From the NCBI RefSeq assembly GCF_036884845.1, contig NZ_CP145732.1, positions 4,402,001 to 4,466,000 of the forward strand: 64,000 nt of DNA. Reading direction: 5' to 3'. Position numbers and translations under genes: made by a program. Below, one piece after another: positions 51,782 through 59,489 of this stretch (positions are counted from its first letter, which is position 1; each line of letters opens with the position of its first letter). Origin of the DNA: Pseudomonas sp. MAG733B (GTDB lineage Bacteria > Pseudomonadota > Gammaproteobacteria > Pseudomonadales > Pseudomonadaceae). Below the pieces are notes generated by a model. That model saw only the letters and a program-made list of their open reading frames with translations. It searched no databases and was not told the origin of the DNA.

Positions 51782-52158
51782 GGTCTTCCCCTTCGACGAC
51801 CAACGGTTTCGCCGAATGAATGAAGTGTGCCTTTCGGCCCCTCCTGAGCCAGGGTATGTCTGCCTTGGTTGCTCTGTACCTCGATCAAGAATCGTAGCAC
51901 CGGCTATATGGGCTGTCGTTGAGTCAGGGCCTTGGTGAGCCCGCAGATTATGTCTTTAAGTTTCACGATTGAACGCCCCTTACTGGCTTGGGGCGGTGGC
52001 CTTGTCTGGCGTCGAAGAAGGGAGAAGCGGAAATGGGAGGATTGCAGTTGTCCGCACCCGAGGCTCAAGTGATGTCGGGGTGCGCCAAGGTGTACGCCTT
52101 GCCAGAGGCAGGGAGGAAGGGATGCGACGAGGTGCCGCTCTCAGCCTCCCCTGCGAGC
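51782..52158. other. Intergenic region before the 940-residue regulator
   Basis: The spacer contains the regulator's promoter and the 3' flank of the esterase gene. A 113-codon plus-strand frame across it overlaps the esterase and has no ribosome site, so it is not counted. No repeat or terminator was recognised. Confidence 0.45.
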
Positions 52159-53076
52159 TTATGGTTTCCACGCACCTTCGAGGAAGGCGGCCGCGTTTTC
52201 AAGTGCACGCCTTCCCTCAGGTAAAACGGCGGCGAACAAGTGCCATACATGGAACATGCCAGGCCACACTTCCAGGGTTACCCGGACTCGGTTCTCGGCC
52301 AAATGTGTAGCCAGTCGCATCGCGTCACTGAGCATGACTTCGCTTTCGCCGATATGGATTGCAATAGGTGGCAGTCCCCGCACGTCGGCAAACACGGGAG
52401 AAGCACCGGGATCGTTACGCAAGGCACCTTGCAGGAACGTTTTGGCCATCAGATTCAGCCCCCCCAGGTTGACGGTGGGATCGATGCCGTCGCGAGTAGT
52501 CATGGATGAACCACTGTGTTCCAGGTTAGCCCAGGGTGAAAGTGCCACTCCGGCCGCCGGGAGCGGTAAACCGGCGTTCCGCGCAGCAACCATCACTGAC
52601 ACCACCATTGAACCACCGGCCGAATCGCCCGAGAAGACGATGGATTGAGCGGGTATGCCCTGGTGCAAAAGCCACTTGTACGACGCGAGCGTGTCATCGA
52701 TGGCGGCCGGATAGGGATGCTCAGGCGCCAGCCGGTAGTCGGGCATGTAAACTTTCGCTTTCAGCAGCTTCGCGTAATTTCCCGCGATGCCGTGGTAACC
52801 CGAAGGGCTTCCTGCGACATACCCACCGCCGTGGATGTAGAGCATGACCCTGCCGTCTTCGACATATTCGGGAGTCACTACGGTGGCCGGCACACTCCCC
52901 ATCTGGATCTCCTCCACCCTCACACCCTCAGGTGTGGGGTGGACCGTAAGCGCTTCCAGATATTGCGTCCGGGCGCTAGACCAGGATCCCGGCTCACCCA
53001 GCATGAGCGGACCAAAATCAACCGTTGCCGCATTCCAGGCGTCGATCCGATCTTGAACAATGGGCGTAATGGGCAT
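52159..53076 (-). CDS. HSL-family alpha/beta-hydrolase (esterase)
   Basis: The 305-residue hormone-sensitive-lipase-type hydrolase has the oxyanion motif YIHGGGYVAG at 80-89 and nucleophile elbow FSGDSAGGS with Ser152. The acid is in HIGESEVMLSDAMRLA and the His in WPGMFHVWHLF. The start MPITPIV has a strong GGAGG site; the longer open frame upstream does not. It is cytosolic. It follows the SDR by 145 bp on the same strand. Together an esterase plus alcohol dehydrogenase suggests opening and oxidation of a lactone or ester. The substrate is unknown. Confidence 0.88.
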   Translation of the reverse strand: MPITPIVQDRIDAWNAATVDFGPLMLGEPGSWSSARTQYLEALTVHPTPEGVRVEEIQMGSVPATVVTPEYVEDGRVMLYIHGGGYVAGSPSGYHGIAGNYAKLLKAKVYMPDYRLAPEHPYPAAIDDTLASYKWLLHQGIPAQSIVFSGDSAGGSMVVSVMVAARNAGLPLPAAGVALSPWANLEHSGSSMTTRDGIDPTVNLGGLNLMAKTFLQGALRNDPGASPVFADVRGLPPIAIHIGESEVMLSDAMRLATHLAENRVRVTLEVWPGMFHVWHLFAAVLPEGRRALENAAAFLEGAWKP

Positions 53077-53221
53077 GTTTAGAACCTCCAGGTTTAAGCT
53101 CCAGATCACCGATCCACACAAACACTCATCGGGCTGGTCGACAGATAACGTTGCATTAGCCGGCTCCATGTAGAGCCGGCGAGTTTCTTCAATCAAACAT
53201 TGCGCTGCACCCGCCGCAGCG

Positions 53222-53941
53222 CTATTGCGCCAGATAACCGCCATCAATGACCAATTCCGTACCGGTGACGTAGCTGGATTCATCCGAAGCCAGGTACAGG
53301 CAGCCGTAGGCAATCTCGATCGGTTTGCCCCCTCGCTTCATCGGCGTCGCGGCAATCACCTCATCATTGAGTTCAGATGCCTGTGCATCGGTAAGGGGGG
53401 TATGGATGAAGCCCGGATGTACCGAGTTGACGCGAATCCCGTCAGCGACGTAGGTCATCGCCGCGTTCTTCGACATGTTGCGAACCGCGCCTTTGGCTGC
53501 ATGGTAGGAGTGAGCTCCACCCACCGCGGCGCTGCCCCAGATGGATGAGATATTGATGATCGATCCCGACTTCTGCTTTCTCATCAGCGGAACGACCTCG
53601 CGCATCCCGAGGAAAACCCCCGTCTGGTCGACTGCAATCATCTGCAGCCACTCCTTCATTTGCAGTTCGTGCAGGGGTTCGTAGGCAATGATGCCTGCGT
53701 TGTTCACCAGCACGTCGATGCGATCGTGCTTCTTGACGATTTCGCTGACAACCCTCTTCCACTCGGCCTCGCTGGTTACATCCAGGTCCATGGACTCGAC
53801 ACCCGCAGGGTATGGCGATGGAGGTGCCACAATGTCGGTGGCCACTACCGTCGCTCCCTCCCTGGCGAAGAGTTCCGATACCGAATAGCCGATGCCGCCA
53901 GCGGCGCCAGTGATCAGCACAACCTTGTCTTTGAGTCTCAT
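53222..53941 (-). CDS. Short-chain dehydrogenase/reductase
   Basis: A classical 239-residue SDR: VVLITGAAGGIGYSVSELFAREG (cofactor site, TGxxxGIG), ATDIVAP (acidic end of strand 2, favouring NAD), VNNAGI, SSIWGSAAVGGAHSYHAAKG with catalytic Ser, Tyr and Lys, and PGFIHTPLTDA. The closing VTGTELVIDGGY is typical of the cyclohexanol/cyclopentanol or 3-oxoacyl type. GAGGTG lies seven bases before the chosen ATG; 37 upstream codons lack a site. It is the gene before the esterase and may make its substrate. Confidence 0.88.
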   Translation of the reverse strand: MRLKDKVVLITGAAGGIGYSVSELFAREGATVVATDIVAPPSPYPAGVESMDLDVTSEAEWKRVVSEIVKKHDRIDVLVNNAGIIAYEPLHELQMKEWLQMIAVDQTGVFLGMREVVPLMRKQKSGSIINISSIWGSAAVGGAHSYHAAKGAVRNMSKNAAMTYVADGIRVNSVHPGFIHTPLTDAQASELNDEVIAATPMKRGGKPIEIAYGCLYLASDESSYVTGTELVIDGGYLAQ

Positions 53942-54227
53942 ATCAATCACCTCACGTTTCGTACCGGGGAAACCCTGATGTGTCCGCGTGCCACCGCGAA
54001 CCGCTGTCCGAGTCGTTGCCTGCGTGGTTCGATGGCGGCGCTTTGCTCGCACCGCTGAACGGGAGGCAAGGACGGACCGGTCTGCCTTGACGATTCGAAT
54101 GTATGACCCGGGTTCGGAGCGTGGTTAGTAAATCATCGTGAAACACTGTGAAACACGGTGAAAGCCGACTCCGTCTGGGCGCTGTGCGCATTTCTCTATT
54201 CGCACAGCGCCTGGAGTGTCACTGGGC

Positions 54228-55310
54228 TTATGCGCGTGTGAACGTGGTGTACCCTTCGGCACCGCCGCCGAAGTAGGTTTCCATCGGCGCTTCGAACAAC
54301 GGCGTTTGCGATTGCAGCCGCTCGACCAGGTCGGGGTTGCCAATGAACGGTTTGCCAAAGGCGATCATGTCCGCGTGATTGGAGGCCGTAGCATCCACGG
54401 CCCGCTGGCGGTCGTAGCCGTTGTTGGCCATGTAGGCGCCACCGAAGGCTTCGCGAAGCGCCTGCACGTCAAACAGCTCGGCGCCGTTGCCGCCATGCAG
54501 TTGTCCTTCAACGACATGCAGATAGGCGAGTCCCATTGCACCGAGGCGACGGACCAGATAGGTGTGCGTTTCCATGGTGTTGCTGTCCAGCGGCGTATCG
54601 CCAATCGCGGTGGACAGCGGCGACAAGCGCAGGCCCACTCGATCTGCACCCCAGATTTCGGCAACGGCTTCTACGACTTCCAATGGGAAGCGCGCGCGGT
54701 TTTCGACGGAACCTCCGTACTGGTCGTCACGATGATTGGTGCTGTCGCGCAGAAATTGCTCCAGCAGGTAACCATTGGCGGCGTGGACTTCTACGCCATC
54801 GAACCCGGCCTCTTTCGCCAGACGTGCAGCATGGCGATAGTCTTCCAGGATGCCGGCGATTTCCTCGGTGGACAGCGCACGTGGCATCGAAGGAGGCATG
54901 TTGCCGGCTTCCGTGAAGACGTTGCCCCCAGCCTGTATCGCGGACGGCGCCACGGGTGCAACACCGTCTTCCTGCAAGCTGACGTGGGACATGCGGCCCA
55001 CGTGCCAGAGCTGAACCACGATCCGACCACCAGCCGCATGAACCGCTTCGGTCACAGGTTTCCAGGCCTTTACATGAGCATCGGTGTAGATGCCCGGGGT
55101 GTACGCATAGCCTCGGCCCTGACTGGAAATGTTGGTGGCCTCGGTGATGATCAAGCCTGCCGAAGCGCGCTGCCCGTAGTAGTCGATTGCCAGGGGCGTC
55201 TGCACGCCGTCCATGTCGGCACGGGAACGCGTCAATGGCGCCATGGCGATGCGGTTGCTTACTTCGATTGCGCCGATGCGGGTTGGGGAAAAAAGAGTTT
55301 CAGTAGTCAT
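54228..55310 (-). CDS. Alkene reductase, Old Yellow Enzyme family (NemA/XenB-like)
   Basis: The 360-residue FMN TIM barrel opens LFSPTRIGAIEVSNRIAMAPLTRSRAD. It has QLWHVGR, the HAANGYLLEQFL segment with the substrate-binding His-Asn pair, DSTNHRDDQYGGSVENRARF and the C-terminal NGYDRQRA...GKPFIGNPDLV. It reduces C=C bonds of enones, maleimides or nitro compounds with NAD(P)H. GGAG lies five bases before the ATG. It is divergent from a LysR regulator, the usual arrangement for electrophile-induced OYE genes. Confidence 0.92.
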   Translation of the reverse strand: MTTETLFSPTRIGAIEVSNRIAMAPLTRSRADMDGVQTPLAIDYYGQRASAGLIITEATNISSQGRGYAYTPGIYTDAHVKAWKPVTEAVHAAGGRIVVQLWHVGRMSHVSLQEDGVAPVAPSAIQAGGNVFTEAGNMPPSMPRALSTEEIAGILEDYRHAARLAKEAGFDGVEVHAANGYLLEQFLRDSTNHRDDQYGGSVENRARFPLEVVEAVAEIWGADRVGLRLSPLSTAIGDTPLDSNTMETHTYLVRRLGAMGLAYLHVVEGQLHGGNGAELFDVQALREAFGGAYMANNGYDRQRAVDATASNHADMIAFGKPFIGNPDLVERLQSQTPLFEAPMETYFGGGAEGYTTFTRA

Positions 55311-55441
55311 GGCAGCTCCAGTTGCAGTGCAGATTCAGGGACGAGCCGGCAGCTCGTCATTGAGGCCAAGGATGCGCGCCGCCATTCTATTCATGAAATT
55401 TATTTATTGAATTTTAACTATATGGATAGCAGTATGACTGA

Positions 55442-56356
55442 ATGAGATACGACATGAATTTGCTCCCGGTTTTCCTGGCCCTGATGGAAGAGCGCAACGT
55501 CACGCGCGCGGCCGAACGACTGGGCATCACCCAGCCTTCGCTGTCCAATGCCTTGTCGCGGTTGCGCGACATGCTTCAGGACCCGTTGTTCATTCGTGAG
55601 CGATACGGGATGCAGCCGACCGAAAAGGCCGAAGCGCTGGCACCCGGTATCGCCGCCGCCGTTGCACATCTGGACGAATTGGTGCTTGGACAGCAGGGTT
55701 TCGACCCGGCGAAAGCGCAGCGTCAGTTCACACTGGCGCCGACCAGTTACGTTGAGTTCGTGTTGATACCGCGCATCGTCGTACGCCTGCGTGAACAGGC
55801 GCCGGGCATCAGTCTTCGGCTGGTGCCGTTTGGTGCCGACCTGACAGAGACCGGCGTGACCTCCGGCGCAACGGCAATGGTGTTGGGACGCATCGTCGAC
55901 CCACCCGACAATCTGGTGGTGCAGTCGCTGATGGAAGATGGCCTTGCCTGCGTCGTTCGCGCCGACCATCCGCAGATCAACAAACGGATTTCAAAACAAC
56001 AATACGAACAGCTGCGGCACGTCACCGTACTGCCGCCCGGTCGTTTGCGTGCGGGTCTGTTTCAGGCGCTCCAGCGTCAGGGCTTGCGGCGCGACGTGGC
56101 TGTTTCGGTAACGCACTTCCTGGCCATCCCGGAACTGATCGCGGCGACGGATTACTGCGCGACGCTGCCCAAGCTGATCTGTCAGCATCTGGCCCGCGAC
56201 CCGCGCTTGAAAGTGCTGGCCACCCCGCTCGACCTGGGCACATTTCCAGTGGAAATGGCCTGGCATGTTCGCTACCGCCACGACCCTGCGCACCAGTGGT
56301 TGCGCGGGCTCGTCGAAGAAGTTGCTCGCGAAACCGTGCTTGGCCTGGCGATGTAA
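55442..56356 (+). CDS. LysR-family regulator divergent from the OYE gene
   Basis: A 304-residue LysR protein starting MRYDMNLLPVFLALMEERNVTRAAERLGITQPSLSNALSRLRDMLQDPLFIRERYGMQPT, the NodD/PcpR-like opening. It is followed by a substrate-binding domain (RQFTLAPTSYVEFVLIPRIVVRL). Starts at 55442 and 55454 are both open; the first keeps the family's usual MRYDxNLL. A 131-bp A/T-rich spacer with a GACGAGC/GCTCGTC hairpin (55340-55358) separates it from the alkene reductase, which is the most likely target. Confidence 0.88.
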   Translation: MRYDMNLLPVFLALMEERNVTRAAERLGITQPSLSNALSRLRDMLQDPLFIRERYGMQPTEKAEALAPGIAAAVAHLDELVLGQQGFDPAKAQRQFTLAPTSYVEFVLIPRIVVRLREQAPGISLRLVPFGADLTETGVTSGATAMVLGRIVDPPDNLVVQSLMEDGLACVVRADHPQINKRISKQQYEQLRHVTVLPPGRLRAGLFQALQRQGLRRDVAVSVTHFLAIPELIAATDYCATLPKLICQHLARDPRLKVLATPLDLGTFPVEMAWHVRYRHDPAHQWLRGLVEEVARETVLGLAM

Positions 56357-56475
56357 GCCTGCGGCTGCGGCGACCGAAATTTACGACAATTAACAACTCC
56401 TAACACCAGACCTCGCAAGGGTCGCCCTAACATGGAGGCCTACTCAAAACGCATTCACCGAATCGTGGAGCCGAC

Positions 56476-57327
56476 ATGAGAAACCATGAATTTGAGACAT
56501 CGAGCGAACCCGACGATCCCGCGCGGCGAGAGCTGATACGCGCCACCGGTGTCGTCGCGATCGGAGGCCTTGTGGGCTCTTCCCTCGGCCTGACCCTGCC
56601 ATCCCAGGCCCAGGCTGCCAGCAGCCCGGACGCAAAAAACCTGGGCTCGCGTCTTCGTGGTGTGCAGCATTTCGGTATCACGGTGCAGAACATGGATCGT
56701 GCATTCCAGTTCTACACCGAGGTCCTGGGCGGCACGGAAGTGATGCGTGATGGCGACTTCTTCGGTGATCGCATCCAGAACACCCTGCTACTGAGTGAAG
56801 AGGTCCAGGCGGTGGAGGACGGCGTCAACCCGCTCACGCTCGGTGTGCCCGACCTTCGCAGCGGCGCACAACGTCTGGATGTCAGGTTCATTCAGTTCGA
56901 CAACGTGGTGATTGAACTGCTCCAGTACCGCAACAAGGAGCAACCTGCCGGCGGCGCCGACAACTTCGCGCCGGCACGGGAACTCACCAGCCCTGCATTC
57001 CCGCGCTCGATGCATGTGTGCTTCTACATCCGCGACGACGTCGATTTCAACCAGTTCGTCCGCGACCTGGAAGCAGAGTCGGCCCGACGTGGCATGACCA
57101 ATGTGAAGGCGAACCGGATTGTCAGGGCGACCACCAATGCACAACGCCTTGGTGCACCCATCGACAGCAACACCAACGCTATCACCGAGGGACCTTCTGC
57201 CGGCTGGTCCTTGATCTACTGCAAAGGTCCGGAGGGCGAACAGCTGGAGTTTGTCCAGGTGCGCGGGCATGCGAAACAAGTGTTCGATGGGGCCTACGAG
57301 GCTCGGCGCAAGGCTCTCGGCAACTGA
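56476..57327 (+). CDS. Exported VOC-family (glyoxalase/dioxygenase-fold) protein
   Basis: The 283-residue protein has a twin-arginine-like export signal: ARRELIRATG (Arg17-Arg18), a hydrophobic stretch and a cut near SQAQA. The mature part is a VOC domain: LRGVQHFGITVQNMDRAFQFYTEVLGG, then HVCFYIRD and a C-terminal GWSLIYCKGPEGEQLEFVQV, supplying the His...Glu metal ligands. Export through Tat suggests it folds with a metal before export. GGAG lies five bases before the ATG. It leads a tight set with an OpuAC-like binding protein and a Yellow-like protein. The reaction is unknown. Confidence 0.83.
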   Translation: MRNHEFETSSEPDDPARRELIRATGVVAIGGLVGSSLGLTLPSQAQAASSPDAKNLGSRLRGVQHFGITVQNMDRAFQFYTEVLGGTEVMRDGDFFGDRIQNTLLLSEEVQAVEDGVNPLTLGVPDLRSGAQRLDVRFIQFDNVVIELLQYRNKEQPAGGADNFAPARELTSPAFPRSMHVCFYIRDDVDFNQFVRDLEAESARRGMTNVKANRIVRATTNAQRLGAPIDSNTNAITEGPSAGWSLIYCKGPEGEQLEFVQVRGHAKQVFDGAYEARRKALGN

Positions 57328-57355
57328 CTTTCCCATTCTGCGACCGGGGACTTCG

Positions 57356-58225
57356 ATGAAAATTTTCGCGTCGTCAGTTCTGCTTGCGCTTTCGCTGACG
57401 TGTATTTCGCCGAGCCATGCCGAACCCCAGACGCTGGTGGTCGGGCAGATAAATCTCGGTTTCTACACGGCCAGTGCGGCGGTGGTGAAAGAGGTACTAG
57501 GTCGGCTCGGCCATCATCTGCAAGTAGTCGAGGGCAATCACCCCGATATGTACGGCCGCTTGGGACAAGGCGAAGTTGATCTGTTGATCGCCTCCTGGCT
57601 CCCTCATGCCCACGGCCAATTGCAGGCACCGATCGCCGATCGACTGGTGGAGGCTTCCACGCTCTACGAGGATGCGCGCCTGTACTGGGCGGTCCCGGCT
57701 CACGTGCCGGTCGAGACGGTGCGCTCGATCGATGACCTGAAAAAACCTGAAGTGCTCGCACGCATGGATCCGCTCATCGTCGGCGTGGGGCCGGGTTCAG
57801 GCTTGATGAATGGTTCCGAGCGGGTCATGCGCAGCTACAGCCTGCAAGCGGCGGGATACAACCTGAAGGTTGCGCCCGCCCCCGAGTGGTCGCAGCGGTT
57901 GGCCGATGCCTCTGCCAATGGCCGCTGGATGGTGATGCCCTTGTGGCAGCCGCAATACCTGAATGCGCTGTATCCGGTCCGGATACTGGAAGACCCGCAG
58001 CAGATCTTCGGTGTGGATCGCGCCGTGGTAGTGGTCCGCAAAGAGGTTTGGCAACAACTGCCCGAGCGCTCGCGGGAGGTAATCGGGCGCATTCATCTGG
58101 GAATCGCGCAGGCCACCGAGCTGGAGCGCCGAATGATGGTCGAGGGCATTCCCGCCGAAGACGTTGCCCGCGACTGGATGGCCGCCAATCCGGCCACCGT
58201 CGAGGGCTGGTTCCAAGAGCAATGA
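57356..58225 (+). CDS. OpuAC/ProX-like periplasmic substrate-binding protein
   Basis: About 289 residues with a signal peptide ending at SHA. The mature part (TLVVGQINLGFYTASAAVVKEVLGRLGHHLQVVEG, GEVDLLIASWLPHAHGQL, VGPGSGLMNGSERVMRSY, WMVMPLWQPQYLN) matches the glycine-betaine/OpuAC type II binding fold. Trp and Tyr residues here usually form the aromatic box for quaternary amines. GGGGA precedes the ATG. No permease or ATPase is nearby. It lies 28 bp after the VOC gene, so both are probably made together. Confidence 0.85.
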   Translation: MKIFASSVLLALSLTCISPSHAEPQTLVVGQINLGFYTASAAVVKEVLGRLGHHLQVVEGNHPDMYGRLGQGEVDLLIASWLPHAHGQLQAPIADRLVEASTLYEDARLYWAVPAHVPVETVRSIDDLKKPEVLARMDPLIVGVGPGSGLMNGSERVMRSYSLQAAGYNLKVAPAPEWSQRLADASANGRWMVMPLWQPQYLNALYPVRILEDPQQIFGVDRAVVVVRKEVWQQLPERSREVIGRIHLGIAQATELERRMMVEGIPAEDVARDWMAANPATVEGWFQEQ

Positions 58226-58288
58226 TGGTGCTCGAAAGCGTCCCCTGGCCCCCTACAGCAGGGCCCTGTTCAAACAGGAGAGATTGCG

Positions 58289-59398
58289 ATGAAAATGCTG
58301 AGTATCCACCTCCCGGCCTCAGTCCTGGCGGCGTTCATCCTGGTCACTATGGCAAATGCCCAGCAACCTGAGGTTGGCGAGGTTGAGGTGGTTGCCGAAC
58401 TCGACATCACCCCCGGCAATGTCACAGCCTCGAAGGATGGACGAATGTTCGCCAGCGTTCATGGCATGCGCCGTGGCCCCGTCCAGCTGGTGGAGATTAC
58501 CGGATTCAATAGCTACGCCGCTTTTCCGAATGAGAGCTGGAATGCCAAGCCGGGTAGCGGACCGGATGTGATGAACACGCCCCACGGCGTGGTCATCGAC
58601 AGCCGCGATCGGCTCTGGGTGGTCGATCACGGCAACTGGATGGATAAACCCCAGCCTGCGAAGCTGGTGGCGTTCGACATCAATACGCGACAAATGGTCA
58701 ACCGTTACGACTTCAGTGCCCAGGTTGCACCTGCGGGCCAGATCCTCCAGGACCTGGCCGTCGATGGCGAGCGAGACTTTGTCTACGTCGCAGACTGTGG
58801 CCCGGATCCCGCCATCGTCAGCGTCGATATCAAACAAGGCATGGCGCGCCGTTTTAGCGGCCATCCGTCGCTGGCCGCAGAGAACGTTGAGCTGGTAGTG
58901 GAAGGCAAGCCTCTGCTGTTCCCCGGCGAAGGTGGAAAAATGGCTCCCGCTCGCGTTGGGGTCAATCCCATCACGCTGTCGGCTGATGGCGAGACCCTTT
59001 ACTTCGGCCCGATGAATGGCACCAGTTGGTATTCCGTGCCGGCGAAGCTGTTTCGTGAGGGCGCTCCGGATGCGCAGATCGCCGCCGCGATCACCCGGGT
59101 GGGCTCGAAACCGATTTCCGATGGCGCGGCAACCGATGCCGAGGGCAACCATTTCATCACCAATCTGCCGGACAACGGGATCGACGTGCTGACGCGCACC
59201 GGCGAGCTGAAACCGCTGGTCCGCGACGAACGTTTCCTGTGGCCCGACAACGCTCATTTCGGCCCGGACTCCTGACTCTACGTTGCCGTTAACCAGCTTC
59301 ATCGCAACCCCATCTTCACCGGTGCGGGGGATACCGGCAAACCGCCCTACCTGATCGTGCGGATCTGGACCGGTACAGAGGGTCAACCGGGACGCTGA
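58289..59398 (+). pseudogene. Yellow/MRJP (SMP-30-like) exported beta-propeller protein, interrupted by an in-frame TGA
   Basis: AGGAGAG precedes an ATG opening a signal peptide (MKMLSIHLPASVLAAFILVTMANA). A beta-propeller of the major-royal-jelly/Yellow type follows (NTPHGVVIDSRDRLWVVDHGN, LQDLAVDGERDFVYVADCG, GVNPITLSADGETLYFGPM, DGAATDAEGNHFITN). At 59273-59275 a TGA stops the frame after FGPDS. The same frame then continues LYVAVNQLHRNPIFTG...PPYLIVRIWTG to a second stop, which is the expected family C-terminus. The TGA probably replaces a TGG codon. A shortened 328-residue product would lack the last blade; read-through would give 369. Confidence 0.8.
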
Positions 59399-59489
59399 TG
59401 GTTGCACAAGCCCTGTCCCGTGTTCGCGAGACCGGCTCTCTTTGCGCGATTGGTGCCAGGCCGGCATCATTTTCCGAGCCCGGCACCCT

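Noticed and set aside
59273..59275. Selenocysteine at the in-frame TGA of the Yellow-like gene
   Set aside because: No family precedent known to me and no obvious hairpin was recognised directly after the codon; a nonsense change from TGG is simpler.
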